From BP-133 sp040756995 (GTDB lineage Bacteria; Actinomycetota; Acidimicrobiia; IMCC26256; BP-133), in NCBI GenBank assembly GCA_040756995.1, contig JBFLYK010000015.1, positions 75,633 through 139,632 of the forward strand: a stretch of DNA of 64,000 bases, given 5' to 3'. Shown piece after piece: positions 35,518 to 44,471 of this stretch. The notes under the pieces were generated by a model. The model was not told where the DNA came from and did not search any database. It saw only the letters and a program-made list of their open reading frames with translations. How positions within the stretch are numbered: position 1 is the stretch's first letter; every line of letters begins with the position of its first letter. The position numbers and the translations under genes were made by a program.

Positions 35518-37332
35518 CTAGCTGTCGGCGAGGCGCTTCTCGAGGTCCTTCAGCTGGTCGTGGAGGACGCCGGGGAGGCGCTCACCGAAGGTCTCGTAGT
35601 GCGCCTCGATCTGGGGGAGCTCCTGGCGCCACCTCTCCTTGTCGACCGTCGTCAGCTCGGTGACGACGGCGGGATCGATGCCGAGCCCCGTCGTGTCGAG
35701 CGCGCCCTCGGCCGGCACCCGGCCGATCGGGGTGTCGACCGCCGCCCCCTCGCCCGACACCCGCTCGATGATCCACTTGAGGACCCGGCTGTTCTCGCCG
35801 AAACCCGGCCACAGGAAGGAGCCGTCGTCGCCCCGGCGGAACCAGTTGACCCAGAACAGCTTGGGCAGCTTGGCGGGGTCGGTGGACGCCCCGATCTTCA
35901 GCCAGTGGCCGAAGTAGTCGCCCATGTTGTAGCCACAGAACGGCAGCATGGCGAAGGGATCGAAGCGCAGCTTCCCGACGGCGCCGGCCTGGGCGGCGGT
36001 GGTCTCGGAGCTCATGATGGAACCGAGGAACACGCCGTGCTCCCAGTCGAACGACTCGGTCACCAGTGGCACGTTGGTCGCCCGCCGGCCGCCGAAGAGG
36101 ATGGCCGAGATCGGAACCCCGGCCGGGTCCTCCCACTCGGGGGCGATCGACGGGCACTGGGCGGCCGAGACGGTGAACCGGGCGTTGGGATGGGCGGCCG
36201 GCGTCCCCGACTCCGGCGTCCAGTCCTGGCCCTTCCAGTCGATGAGATGGGCGGGCGGGGTGTCGGTCAGTCCCTCCCACCAGATGTCGCCGTCATCGGT
36301 TTCGGCGACGTTGGTGAAGACACAGTCGTGGGTCAGCATGGCCACGGCGTTGGGGTTGGTCTTCTCCCCCGTGCCCGGCGCCACGCCGAAGAAACCGGCC
36401 TCGGGGTTGGTGGCGTAGAGCCGCCCGTCGGGCCCGAACTTCATCCAGCAGATGTCGTCGCCGACGGTCTCGATCTTCCAGCCCGGCAGGGTCGGGATGA
36501 GCATGGCCATGTTCGTCTTCCCGCAGGCCGACGGGAAGGCGGCGGCGACGTAGCGCTTCTCACCGCCGGGAGGCGTGACGCCGAGGATCAGCATGTGCTC
36601 GGCCAGCCAGCCGTCGTCACGGGCGATGGCGGAGGCGATGCGCAGGGCGAAGCACTTCTTGCCCACCAGCGCGTTCCCGCCGTAGCCCGATCCGTAGCTC
36701 CAGATCTCGCGGGTCTCGGGGAAGTGGACGATGTACTTGTTCTCGCCGTCGCAGGGCCAGGGGACGTCGGGACGGGCGTTGCCGTTCTCGTCGACCAGCG
36801 GATAGCCGACCGAGTGGAGGCAGGGCACGAAGGCGCCGTCGTCCAGCGTCTGGAGGACCGCCGCCCCCATGCGGGTCATGATCCGCATGCTGGCCACGAC
36901 GTAGGGCGAGTCCGTCAGCTGGATCCCGATGTGGGAGAACGGCGAGCCCAGCGGGCCCATGGAGAACGGGACGACATACATCGTGCGGCCCCGCATCGAG
37001 CCCTGGAAGAGACCGGTCATCGTGGCCCGCATCTCGGCGGGATCGCGCCAGTTGTTGGTCGGTCCGGCGTCGATCTCCTGCTCGCTGCAGATGAACGTGC
37101 GATCCTCGACGCGGGCGACGTCGGCCGGGTCGGACCGGGCCAGGAAACTCCCGGGGCGCTTGGCGTCGGACAGCCGCTTGAACGTCCCGTTGGCCACCAG
37201 CAGCTCGCAGAGCCGGTCGTATTCCTCCTGGCTGCCGTCACACCAGTGGACCGAGTCCGGCTGGAAGAGTTGGCGGCCTTTCTCGACGAATTCCAACAGG
37301 GCCTGGTTTGTCGATGCGGCAGTCGTCGTCAT
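35518..37332 (-). CDS. pckG: Phosphoenolpyruvate carboxykinase (GTP)
   Basis: 604 residues, full length. Converts oxaloacetate and GTP to phosphoenolpyruvate, the first gluconeogenic step (or anaplerosis in reverse). Hallmarks are the kinase P-loop/active-site Cys loop FPSACGKTNMAML, GYGGNALVGKKCFALRIAS, WMKFGPDGRLYATNPE and the C-terminal WVNWFRRGDDGSFLWPGFGEN with the mobile-lid region. ATG start at 37332 with GGTGG just upstream. Single gene, convergent with the metallopeptidase-like gene. Confidence 0.98.
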   Translation of the reverse strand: MTTTAASTNQALLEFVEKGRQLFQPDSVHWCDGSQEEYDRLCELLVANGTFKRLSDAKRPGSFLARSDPADVARVEDRTFICSEQEIDAGPTNNWRDPAEMRATMTGLFQGSMRGRTMYVVPFSMGPLGSPFSHIGIQLTDSPYVVASMRIMTRMGAAVLQTLDDGAFVPCLHSVGYPLVDENGNARPDVPWPCDGENKYIVHFPETREIWSYGSGYGGNALVGKKCFALRIASAIARDDGWLAEHMLILGVTPPGGEKRYVAAAFPSACGKTNMAMLIPTLPGWKIETVGDDICWMKFGPDGRLYATNPEAGFFGVAPGTGEKTNPNAVAMLTHDCVFTNVAETDDGDIWWEGLTDTPPAHLIDWKGQDWTPESGTPAAHPNARFTVSAAQCPSIAPEWEDPAGVPISAILFGGRRATNVPLVTESFDWEHGVFLGSIMSSETTAAQAGAVGKLRFDPFAMLPFCGYNMGDYFGHWLKIGASTDPAKLPKLFWVNWFRRGDDGSFLWPGFGENSRVLKWIIERVSGEGAAVDTPIGRVPAEGALDTTGLGIDPAVVTELTTVDKERWRQELPQIEAHYETFGERLPGVLHDQLKDLEKRLADS

Positions 37333-37383
37333 CCACCAATTTTTGCCGACGCGGGGGCCCCGGTCACTAACCGAGGCGCATTT

Positions 37384-38376
37384 CTACGGACGGGCGGCGG
37401 CGGCCAGGGCTTTCAACTGGGTTTCGGTGCCGATGGCGATGAGGATCTGGCCGGCGGACAGCACCGTCTCCGGCGAAGGATTGGTGATGAACTCGCCGTC
37501 GCTTTCCCGCAACGCCAGGACCAGGGCGCCGGTCGAGTCCCGGATGTGTGTATCCCGCAGGGATTTGCCGGCCAGGGGCGACTCCTGCGGGAGCGGCACC
37601 TCCTCGAGGCGGAACTCGAGGCTGCCGTCGTGCATGACCACGTCGAGGAACTCGGCCACGTGGGGTTGGAGCACGAAGGCCGCCATGCGGGCTCCGCCGA
37701 TGCCCTGCGGGTTCACGACCCGGTCGGCGCCGGCCTGGCTCAGCTTGGCCTCGGAGCTCTCGACCCGGGCCCGGGCGACGATGAACAGGTCCTTCCGCAG
37801 GCTCCGGGCGGTGAGCGTGACGAAGAGGTTGTCGGAGTCGGTGTTGAGGGCCGTCACCAGGACGCGGGCCCGGTCGATTCCGGCCTCCTTCAGGATCTCG
37901 TCCGACGTCGCATCGCCCCGCACGACGTGGACCGAGCCCTGGGCGACCGCCGCCCGGTCGGCGTCTTTCTCGATCACGACGACGTCCTGGCCGGCGCCCG
38001 ACACGTAGTGGGCCAGATGGCGGCCCACCCGGCCGAAGCCGCACACGATCACATGACCGGCCATGCGGGCGATCTGGCGGTCCATACGTCTCCTTCCGAG
38101 CACTTCCCGGATCTGACCCTCCACCACACCCTCGAGCAGCAGCGTGAAGCTGTACAGCACGGTGCCGACGCCCACCAGGATGAGGCCGATGGTGAACAGC
38201 TGGGCGCCGGTGGAGAAAGGCCGCACCTCCCGGAAGCCGACCGTGGCCACCGTCGTGACGGTCTGGTAGAGGGCATCGAGCAGCGGGAAGCCGAACGCGG
38301 TGTAGCCGGCCGTGCCGATGACGACCACGCCGCACAGGGCGGCGAGTCCGAAGCGCAGCCGGCGCCATGCCTCCAC
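37384..38376 (-). CDS. Two-TM potassium channel with TrkA-type RCK domains
   Basis: 330 residues. Two transmembrane helices (about 9-25, 58-82) flank the pore, whose selectivity filter is T45-V46-G47-F48 (TTVATVGF). A cytoplasmic RCK_N Rossmann domain (GHVIVCGFGRVGRHLAHYV; VIEKDADR; VVRGDATSDEIL) and an RCK_C domain (about 245-325) follow. This is an MthK/Kch-like K+ channel gated by a nucleotide or ion. GTG 38376 is leaderless (TATCGT six bases upstream). A divergent AsnC-type effector-domain gene starts 63 bases away. Confidence 0.93.
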   Translation of the reverse strand: MEAWRRLRFGLAALCGVVVIGTAGYTAFGFPLLDALYQTVTTVATVGFREVRPFSTGAQLFTIGLILVGVGTVLYSFTLLLEGVVEGQIREVLGRRRMDRQIARMAGHVIVCGFGRVGRHLAHYVSGAGQDVVVIEKDADRAAVAQGSVHVVRGDATSDEILKEAGIDRARVLVTALNTDSDNLFVTLTARSLRKDLFIVARARVESSEAKLSQAGADRVVNPQGIGGARMAAFVLQPHVAEFLDVVMHDGSLEFRLEEVPLPQESPLAGKSLRDTHIRDSTGALVLALRESDGEFITNPSPETVLSAGQILIAIGTETQLKALAAAARP

Positions 38377-38382
38377 GAGCGG

Positions 38383-38388
38383 ACGATA
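38383..38388 (-). promoter_or_regulatory. -10 box TATCGT for leaderless channel gene
   Basis: On the minus strand TATCGT is followed by six bases and GTG 38376. Confidence 0.6.
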
Positions 38389-38439
38389 GCGACCCGGCAG
38401 CGGGACTACGATGCTGCGATCGTGCTCGAGGGAGGATGC

Positions 38440-38676
38440 ATGACCGTCCAGGCGTACGTGCTCATCCAGACCGAGGTCGGCAAGGCTGCCCAGGTGGCCG
38501 CCGAGGTCCGCAAGATCGAGGGCGTCAAGTGCGCCGACGACGTGACCGGCCCCTATGACGTGATCGTCAATGCCGAAGCCGACAGCGTCGACGAGCTCGG
38601 CAAGATGGTCGTGTCCCGGGTCCAGCTCGTCGAGGGGATCACCCGCACGCTGACCTGCCCGGTGGTCAACCTCTAG
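38440..38676 (+). CDS. Stand-alone Lrp/AsnC effector (RAM) domain protein
   Basis: 78 residues: only the ligand-binding half of an Lrp/AsnC regulator (QAYVLIQTEVGKAAQVAAEV, then YDVIVNAEADSVDELGKMVV), with no DNA-binding domain. Such proteins form decamers and may modulate full-length Lrp proteins or bind amino acids themselves. ATG 38440 has GGGAGG four bases upstream. It is divergent from the K+ channel. Confidence 0.9.
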   Translation: MTVQAYVLIQTEVGKAAQVAAEVRKIEGVKCADDVTGPYDVIVNAEADSVDELGKMVVSRVQLVEGITRTLTCPVVNL

Positions 38677-38682
38677 TCGGCG

Positions 38683-39807
38683 CTACACGTCCCGGGGGCG
38701 GCCGGCCCGCTCGGCGCGGCGTTCGTGGCGCTCGAGGGCCAGGGCCACCAGGCGGTCGAGCAGTTCCGGATAGGGCACTCCGGTGACCTCCCACAGCCGG
38801 GGGTACATGGAGATCGGGGTGAACCCCGGGATCGTGTTGATCTCGTTGACGAGAAAGCCGCGGCCGGGGTCCTCGAGGAAGAAGTCGACCCGGGCCATCG
38901 CCTCGCAGCGACAGGCCTCGAAGGCGGCCACGGCCAGCCGGCGCACTTCGGCGGTGCGCTCGGGGTCGAGATCGGCGGGCGCCCGCAGCTCGGCGGAGTC
39001 GTCGAGGTACTTGTCCTCGTAGGTGTAGAACTCGGCGCCGGGCACGATCTCCCCCGGCAGCGACGCCTCCGGCGGCCGGTCACCGAGGACCGCCACCTCG
39101 ATCTCCCGGCCGGTGATGCCCTCCTCGACGAGGATCCACTCGTCGAAGCGCAGAGCGGTCTCGACCGCCTCCTCCAGCCCGGCCCGGTCATTCGCCTTTG
39201 ACACGCCGACGGACGAGCCGAGATTGGCCGGCTTCACGAAGCAGGGATAGCCGAGCTGGTCCTCGCAGCGGTCGAGCTCGGCCTTGGTGACGCCGTCCTC
39301 CCGCAGGGCGACGTACCGGGGTGTGGGAAGGCCGCAGGCCGTGAAGGCCCGCTTCATCATCACCTTGTCCATCCCCACCGCCGAACCCAGCACGCCGGCG
39401 CCGACGTAGGGCAGGCCGGCCAGTTCCAGCAGCCCCTGGACGGTTCCGTCCTCACCGTAGGGACCGTGCAGCAGCGGGAAGGCGACGTCGACCGCCCCCA
39501 GCGGATTGCCCCCTGATTCGAGCCGCACCACCGACGAGCCCAGCCCGGCCCGGCGCTCGGCGAGGCGGACGGGCGCCCCGTCGACGTCGAAGGCCGGTGG
39601 GAACTGGCCGCTCTCCAGCGCCGCCCGGGCCCGCTCGGCCAGCAGCCAGCGGCCCTCGCGGGTGATGGCCACCGGAACGACGTCGTAGCGGCCGGGGTCG
39701 AGGGCCCGGGCCACCGCCACGGCGCTGACCCGCGAAACGTCGTGCTCGGCCGACTGGCCGCCGAAGAGCAGCAGCAGCCGCAGCCGGCGGTCGGGTGAGG
39801 GACTCAT
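38683..39807 (-). CDS. ddl: D-alanine--D-alanine ligase
   Basis: 374 residues, ATP-grasp enzyme that makes the D-Ala-D-Ala end of peptidoglycan precursors. Landmarks: LLFGGQSAEHDVSRVSA, FPLLHGPYGEDGTVQGLLEL, YPCFVKPANLGSSVGVSKA, ARVDFFLEDPGRGFLVNEIN and NTIPGFTPISMYPRLWE. ATG 39807 overlaps the upstream membrane-protein stop (ATGA), indicating an operon with that gene and the monooxygenase. Confidence 0.97.
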   Translation of the reverse strand: MSPSPDRRLRLLLLFGGQSAEHDVSRVSAVAVARALDPGRYDVVPVAITREGRWLLAERARAALESGQFPPAFDVDGAPVRLAERRAGLGSSVVRLESGGNPLGAVDVAFPLLHGPYGEDGTVQGLLELAGLPYVGAGVLGSAVGMDKVMMKRAFTACGLPTPRYVALREDGVTKAELDRCEDQLGYPCFVKPANLGSSVGVSKANDRAGLEEAVETALRFDEWILVEEGITGREIEVAVLGDRPPEASLPGEIVPGAEFYTYEDKYLDDSAELRAPADLDPERTAEVRRLAVAAFEACRCEAMARVDFFLEDPGRGFLVNEINTIPGFTPISMYPRLWEVTGVPYPELLDRLVALALERHERRAERAGRPRDV

Positions 39808-40166
39808 CGGGTGATCGCCGCCCGGAGGCCGATGCCCATCAGGAACAGGCCGACGAGGCCGTAGAGCATCTCGAGCCGGCCGCGCATCGAGTCACGGGAC
39901 GAGTAGGCGAGCCCCACGGTGGCGAACCCCACGAAGCCGTAGAACATGTGGATGCGCGGTGCGGTGATGGTCTCGTCGGACACGAGCACCGCACCGCTCG
40001 TCACCTGCACCAGCAGGGCGACCTCGGCGATGGCGGTGAGCACCACCCACCATCGCCGGGGCATGCTCCGCAGGCGCCAGGCCACCAGTGCGACGATCCC
40101 CGCCAGGCCGTTGGCCACGATCACCACCCAGGCCCAGTCCCTGTGGAATTCGAGCAGGGCGTCGAT
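39804..40166 (-). CDS. Small integral membrane protein, start codon unclear
   Basis: About 120 residues with four hydrophobic helices (WVVIVANGLAGIVALVAW, WWVVLTAIAEVALLVQVTSGA, HMFYGFVGFATVGLAYSS, MLYGLVGLFLMGIGLRA). The sequence clearly continues upstream of the first GTG (40127) with DIDALLEFHRDWAW. No ATG, GTG or TTG lies between the monooxygenase stop (40168) and 40127, so ATC 40166 or CTG 40157 may be used, or the protein starts at GTG 40127. Family unknown. It is cotranscribed with ddl, hinting at an envelope role. Confidence 0.75.
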   Translation of the reverse strand: MDALLEFHRDWAWVVIVANGLAGIVALVAWRLRSMPRRWWVVLTAIAEVALLVQVTSGAVLVSDETITAPRIHMFYGFVGFATVGLAYSSRDSMRGRLEMLYGLVGLFLMGIGLRAAITR

Positions 40167-40167
40167 A

Positions 40168-40488
40168 TCAGCCGGCCCCGCCCGCGATCTCCTGCTGGAT
40201 GACGTCGAAGGACCACAGCTCGCTGGCCGTCCCCACCGGACCCTGGCTGCCGTGCGCCTTGTGGCCGTGCTGGAACGCCGGGCTGTTGACCCAGTTGTTG
40301 AACGCTTCCTCGGAGCTCCACCGGGTGTAGACGAGGCACACGTCGCGGCCGTCGCTCGGCCGGAGCAACTCGAAGGCTTCGAAGCCCGGCATCTTCGAAA
40401 CCTCGCCGGCCCGGTTGGCGAACCGCTTCTCGAACTCCTCCATCCGGTCGGCGGGCACCGTGATGGCATTGATCCGAACAACGCTCAA
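40168..40488 (-). CDS. Antibiotic biosynthesis monooxygenase / haem-degrading (IsdG-like) domain protein
   Basis: 106 residues, ABM dimeric ferredoxin-like fold: VVRINAITVPADRMEEFEKRF, then FEAFELLRPSDGRDVCLVYT and RWSSEEAFNNWVNSPAF (with N69-W70 and H79/H81), as in actinobacterial MhuD/IsdG-like proteins that cleave haem. I start at TTG 40488 because GGGAGG lies seven bases upstream; that Shine-Dalgarno overlaps the alternative ATG at 40503. Haem degradation is likely but not certain. Confidence 0.85.
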   Translation of the reverse strand: MSVVRINAITVPADRMEEFEKRFANRAGEVSKMPGFEAFELLRPSDGRDVCLVYTRWSSEEAFNNWVNSPAFQHGHKAHGSQGPVGTASELWSFDVIQQEIAGGAG

Positions 40489-40547
40489 GGGGGAACCTCC
40501 CATGTCTCGCCCGAGATCCTATGGGCCGCCACCGGGGAGACATACAA

Positions 40548-40577
40548 CGGGGAGGCGCCCGGGCCGGCGCCTCCCCG
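40548..40577. terminator. Strong 12-bp hairpin terminator after the repeat-protein gene
   Basis: CGGGGAGGCGCC (40548-40559) pairs exactly with GGCGCCTCCCCG (40566-40577) around a six-base loop. It lies 32 bases past the repeat-protein stop (minus strand). Confidence 0.7.
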
Positions 40578-40608
40578 TCGGAAGGGTGATCGGTTGGTGG
40601 TGGGAGAG

Positions 40609-41967
40609 CTACGCCGCCGACACCGGTCCGGCGCTGTCGATGATCTCCAGCGCCGCGATGCCGACGATCGGCTGGGCCGGAGCCGACGGCAGCGAGCCGA
40701 GGGACGGGACGCTGCCGTAGCCGTTGACCTCGCCGTTGGCCCGGGTGACCCACAGGCCGTCACCGTCGGGTGACACCGCCACGCCCGTGACCGGCGAGCC
40801 GCCGAGCTTCGGGACGAACGTCTTGGCGTCGCCGAAGGCGAAGATGCCGCCGTCGGCCGCCACGAACCAGTAGCCGTCGTTGCTGTTGGTCGGCGCGATC
40901 CCGATGATCGGCTGGGCCAGCTTGATGCCGCCGGTGGAGCCGAAGAACCGGGCGCCGTTGCCGAAGGCGAACACACCGCCGTCCGACGCCACCAGCCAGT
41001 AGCCCCGGCCGTTGGGAGCGACGGCCATGCCGACGATCGGCTTGTTGAGCTTGATGTTGCCCGTCGAACCCCGGAAGCGGGCGTCGCCGAAGGAGAAGAT
41101 GCCGCCGTCGGAGGCGACCAGGTAGTAGCCCTGGCCGGTCGGCGTCGGGGCCATGCCGACGATCGGCTTGTTCAGCTTGATGTTCCCGGTGGAACCGAAG
41201 AACTTGGCGTCACCGAAGGTGAAGACGCCACCGTCGGCGGCCACGAACCAGTAACCGCTGCCGACGGGGTTGGCGGCCATGCCGACGATCGGCTGGTTGA
41301 GCTTGATGTTGCCCGTCGAACCGGCGAACGGAGCGTCGCCGAAGGCGAAGATGCCGCCGTCCCGGCCGACCGTCCAGTAGCCGACCTTGGCCCGCACGAG
41401 CTCGGTGGAGAAGGTGCCGTCGTCCGGGCCGTCGGTGAGCAGGCCGGCATCGACGTTGTACATCATCAGGTGGCTGAAGGTCAGCGTCTCCGGCCGCCCG
41501 ATGCAGGCGGGGTCGATCCCGACCCGGTACGTCTTGCCCGAGTAGGTCGCCATGGTGGCGGAACACAGCGGGCTCGCCCGGTTGACGTCGGTGGCGGCGT
41601 ACACCTTGCCGAAGATGCTGCCGGCGGCGAAGCCGTAGTGGAGGACGTAGTCGTAGTCCGGCGCGGCGGCCTTGGTCCGGATCAGGAAGTTGATGCCGGT
41701 CGACACGTAACCCCAGGCGGGAGATTCCCGGGGGTCGTCGGGAACAGCGGTCTTCAGCGTGAACGTGATCTCGCCCGGCTTGTAGGCACCGGTGCTGCTG
41801 ATGACGTCGCCGGAGCCGTACTGGGGGTAGGGCTGGGCGTCGCCGGTCCGGTCGGTCACGGTGACCGTCGTCACGATGGGCGCACCCCCGGCCGGCGTCG
41901 CCAGGGCGGCGACCGCCAACAGGGACGAAAGGGCGCAAGCGATACGCCACCGCAGAGGCAGACTCAT
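40609..41967 (-). CDS. Secreted protein with tandem GYW-DGG-FGDA-GSTG repeats
   Basis: 452 residues. The signal peptide MSLPLRWRIACALSSLLAVA ends after GGA (about residue 29). A non-repetitive domain (about 30-195, with VTVTDRTGDAQPYPQYGSGD and three Cys) comes first. It is followed by five to six repeats of about 45 residues of the form GYWxVAxDGGIFAFGDAxFxGSTGNIKLNxPIVGMAxxP. The repeats probably form a beta-propeller. I associate this repeat with Acidimicrobiia surface proteins; function unknown. Start ATG 41967 has GGGAGG five bases upstream. The repeats are visible at DNA level on the minus strand (GGGCAACATCAAGCTCAACA). Confidence 0.85.
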   Translation of the reverse strand: MSLPLRWRIACALSSLLAVAALATPAGGAPIVTTVTVTDRTGDAQPYPQYGSGDVISSTGAYKPGEITFTLKTAVPDDPRESPAWGYVSTGINFLIRTKAAAPDYDYVLHYGFAAGSIFGKVYAATDVNRASPLCSATMATYSGKTYRVGIDPACIGRPETLTFSHLMMYNVDAGLLTDGPDDGTFSTELVRAKVGYWTVGRDGGIFAFGDAPFAGSTGNIKLNQPIVGMAANPVGSGYWFVAADGGVFTFGDAKFFGSTGNIKLNKPIVGMAPTPTGQGYYLVASDGGIFSFGDARFRGSTGNIKLNKPIVGMAVAPNGRGYWLVASDGGVFAFGNGARFFGSTGGIKLAQPIIGIAPTNSNDGYWFVAADGGIFAFGDAKTFVPKLGGSPVTGVAVSPDGDGLWVTRANGEVNGYGSVPSLGSLPSAPAQPIVGIAALEIIDSAGPVSAA

Positions 41968-42098
41968 CCGGTCCTCCCGAGCATTAGGAGCCACACGTCG
42001 ATTGCTTTCGACGCCGCTCTGTCCGCGCCTCTTGGGCCGCTGTGCGATTGACCCCTTCGTCCCGGATACGGTCTTTCGCCGAGCCGGGAGGTGACGGG

Positions 42099-43766
42099 AT
42101 GCCGACGACGAATGGGCGGAGTGTCCTCCTCGAGGTCCTGCGGACCGAGGGGGTGAAGCACTGCTTCGGCAACCCGGGCACCACCGAGCTGCCGTTCGTG
42201 GACGCCCTCGCCGACCATCCGGAGCTGCACTACGTCCTCGCCCTGCAGGAGAACGTGGCGGTGGGCATGGCCGACGGCTACGCCCAGGCCAGCGGCCGGC
42301 CGAGCTTCGTGAACCTCCACACCGTGGCCGGGCTCGGCGGCGGCATCGGCAACCTCAGCAACGCCCTGGCCAACCGCACGCCGATGGTGGTCACGGCCGG
42401 GCAGCAGGATCGCCGGCACCTGCTGTCGGAGCCGATCCTCTCCGGCGATCTCTGTGGCCTGGCGGCGCCGACCACGAAGTGGCAACACGAGGTGCGGCAT
42501 CTGGGCGAACTGGCGCCGGTCCTGCGCCGGGCGTTCCTGTCGGCGGCCACCCCGCCGGGTGGACCGGTGTTCGTGTCGATCCCGATGGACGTGCTCGACG
42601 AGACGGGCGAGGTCGACGTGCCGGCGCCCTCCCGGCTGGAGCGGGCGGCGGTGGCCGGGGGACTCGAGGAGCTGGCCGGGTTGCTGGCCGAGGCGGCCCC
42701 CGACGGCCTGGCGCTGGTGGTGGGCGACGAGATCGCGGCCGGCGGGGCGGCGGCGCTGGCCGAGGTCGTCGCACTGGCCGAGACGCTCGGGGCCCGGGTC
42801 TACGGCGCGCCGCTGTACTCGAACCTCGACTTCCCGACCGACCACCCGCTGTGGACCGGCATGCTCAACTTCACCGCCGCCTCCGTGGCGGGAACGCTGT
42901 CGCGCTACCGGCGCATCTTCGTCATCGGCGCCAAGGCCTTCCTCGTCTATCCCTGGACGCCGGCGTCCCCGCTCCCGCCGGGGGGCGAACTGCTGCATCT
43001 GACGGCCGACGCCGGCCTGGTGGCCCGTGATCTCCCCACCCGCTTCGGGACGGTCGGCGACATCGCCGCCAGCCTCGCCGCCCTCCGGCCCCTCGTGGCC
43101 GCCCGGGTCGACCGCCCCTCGGCCGCTGCGGCCCTCGACCGGGCCCGGGCCGAGGCCGAGGGAGCGGCCGAGCGGTTCGCGGCCATGGCCGCCGAGCGGG
43201 CGGCGGAGTCGCCCATGCATCCGATGGCGGCCACGCACGCGCTCCTCTCGGCCCTGCCGGCGGGCGGTGCGCTGGTCGACGAGGCCATCACCACCGGCTT
43301 CCACGTCCGGATGCTGTACCGGTCGTCGACGCCGGGCTCCTACTTCTTCTGCCGGGGTGGCGGGCTCGGCTGGGGCGTCCCGGCCGCCCTCGGCGTGAAG
43401 CTCGCCCGGCCCGACCAGCCCGTCCTGTGCATCGTCGGCGACGGGTCGATCATGTACTCCGCCCAGGCGCTGTGGACCGCGGCCCACGAGAACATCCCGG
43501 TCGTCATCGCCGTGGTCAACAACCGCCAGTACGGCATCCTCAAGATGAACCTCGTCGAGTCGGGCAGTGCCGCCGCCCGGGAAGGACGCTTCGTGGGGAT
43601 GGACCTCGACTCCCCTCCCGTCGACCACGTCGGTCTGGCCCGCTCGCTCGGTGTCGACTCCCTCCTCGTGGAGAAGCCGGCCGATGTGACCGACGCCACC
43701 CGGGCCGCCTTCGAGTCGGGCCGCCCGACGGTGCTCGAGCTGCCGATATCAGCTCCGCTGCGGTAG
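42099..43766 (+). CDS. Thiamine-diphosphate enzyme, benzoylformate decarboxylase-like
   Basis: 555 residues, three-domain TPP enzyme. The N-terminal PYR domain has catalytic E51 (LALQENVAVGMADGYAQ) and a His like benzoylformate decarboxylase H70 (NLHTVAGLGGGIGNLSNA, H74). The C-terminal PP domain carries the TPP motif IVGDGSIMYSAQALW ... VIAVVNNRQYG. It probably decarboxylates a 2-keto acid such as benzoylformate or a phenylpyruvate-like compound; acetolactate synthase is less likely. ATG 42099 has GGGAGGTGA upstream. The 3' end overlaps the convergent BtuF-like gene by 18 bases. Confidence 0.9.
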   Translation: MPTTNGRSVLLEVLRTEGVKHCFGNPGTTELPFVDALADHPELHYVLALQENVAVGMADGYAQASGRPSFVNLHTVAGLGGGIGNLSNALANRTPMVVTAGQQDRRHLLSEPILSGDLCGLAAPTTKWQHEVRHLGELAPVLRRAFLSAATPPGGPVFVSIPMDVLDETGEVDVPAPSRLERAAVAGGLEELAGLLAEAAPDGLALVVGDEIAAGGAAALAEVVALAETLGARVYGAPLYSNLDFPTDHPLWTGMLNFTAASVAGTLSRYRRIFVIGAKAFLVYPWTPASPLPPGGELLHLTADAGLVARDLPTRFGTVGDIAASLAALRPLVAARVDRPSAAAALDRARAEAEGAAERFAAMAAERAAESPMHPMAATHALLSALPAGGALVDEAITTGFHVRMLYRSSTPGSYFFCRGGGLGWGVPAALGVKLARPDQPVLCIVGDGSIMYSAQALWTAAHENIPVVIAVVNNRQYGILKMNLVESGSAAAREGRFVGMDLDSPPVDHVGLARSLGVDSLLVEKPADVTDATRAAFESGRPTVLELPISAPLR

Positions 43767-44471
43767 CGCCTCGGCCAGCCGATCGACCGCTCCGGGGGTG
43801 CGGATCCCCCACCAGAACAGGTCCTGCCCGTCGACGATGACCACCTCGGCGTCGGGGAGGACCTCGGCCACCTCGGTCAGGTGCCGTTCCTTGAACGGGT
43901 AGGGCTCCGTGGGCAGCAGCACCAGATCGGGCTTGCGGGACGCGGCCTCCTCCAGCTCCACCATGGGGTAGCGCACGCCCCGGCCCGTGAACACGTTGAA
44001 ACAGCCGAGCAGGTGGAGCAGCGACGAGCCGTAGGTGTCGCCGGCCAGGGTCATCCACGGCCGGCGCCAGACGAGCACGAACGTCCGCCAGGGTTCACCC
44101 TTGCGACGGCCGTGGCGCTCCTCCAGCCAGCGGCCCCACGTCCCGGGCCCGAACGGCTCGGGGACCGCGGCGCCGACGGCTTCGGCCAGGGCGGCCACCG
44201 CCGGGCCCACCTCGGCCACCGACCGGGGCGACATCTCGTGGAGCGGGACGCCCAGCTCCCGGAGCCGCTCGACGTCCTCGAAGCGGTTCTCCTCGTCGTT
44301 GACCACCACGAGGTCGGGCCTCAGGGACGAGATCCGGGCCACGTCGGGATCTTTGGTGCCCCCCACCGCCGGAATGTCCGGCTGCTCGCAGAACCGCGTG
44401 CAGGCGATCGGCGTGACCCCGAGCGCCAGCAGCGTCTCGGTGGCCGACGGAACCAGCGAAACTACGTTCAC
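43749..44471 (-). CDS. Cytosolic-looking BtuF/FhuD-type (helical-backbone) substrate-binding protein
   Basis: 240 residues. MNVVSLVPSATETLLALGV, TKDPDVARISSLRPDLVV and VFTGRGVRYPMVELEEAASRKPDLVLLP match the BtuF/FhuD/FecB fold used to bind cobalamin, haem or siderophores. There is no signal peptide or lipobox, and no permease or ATPase is near, so it may be a cytosolic relative with another role. GTG 44471 overlaps the PH-SHOCT gene stop (GTGA), so the two are co-translated. Confidence 0.85.
   Translation of the reverse strand: MNVVSLVPSATETLLALGVTPIACTRFCEQPDIPAVGGTKDPDVARISSLRPDLVVVNDEENRFEDVERLRELGVPLHEMSPRSVAEVGPAVAALAEAVGAAVPEPFGPGTWGRWLEERHGRRKGEPWRTFVLVWRRPWMTLAGDTYGSSLLHLLGCFNVFTGRGVRYPMVELEEAASRKPDLVLLPTEPYPFKERHLTEVAEVLPDAEVVIVDGQDLFWWGIRTPGAVDRLAEALPQRS

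Noticed and set aside
35560..38676. Long open frame (1038 codons) on the plus strand across PEPCK and the K+ channel
   Set aside because: It is antisense to two well-identified genes and has the Arg/Gly/His-rich composition of a GC-rich shadow frame. Only its last 79 codons, from 38440, are a real gene.
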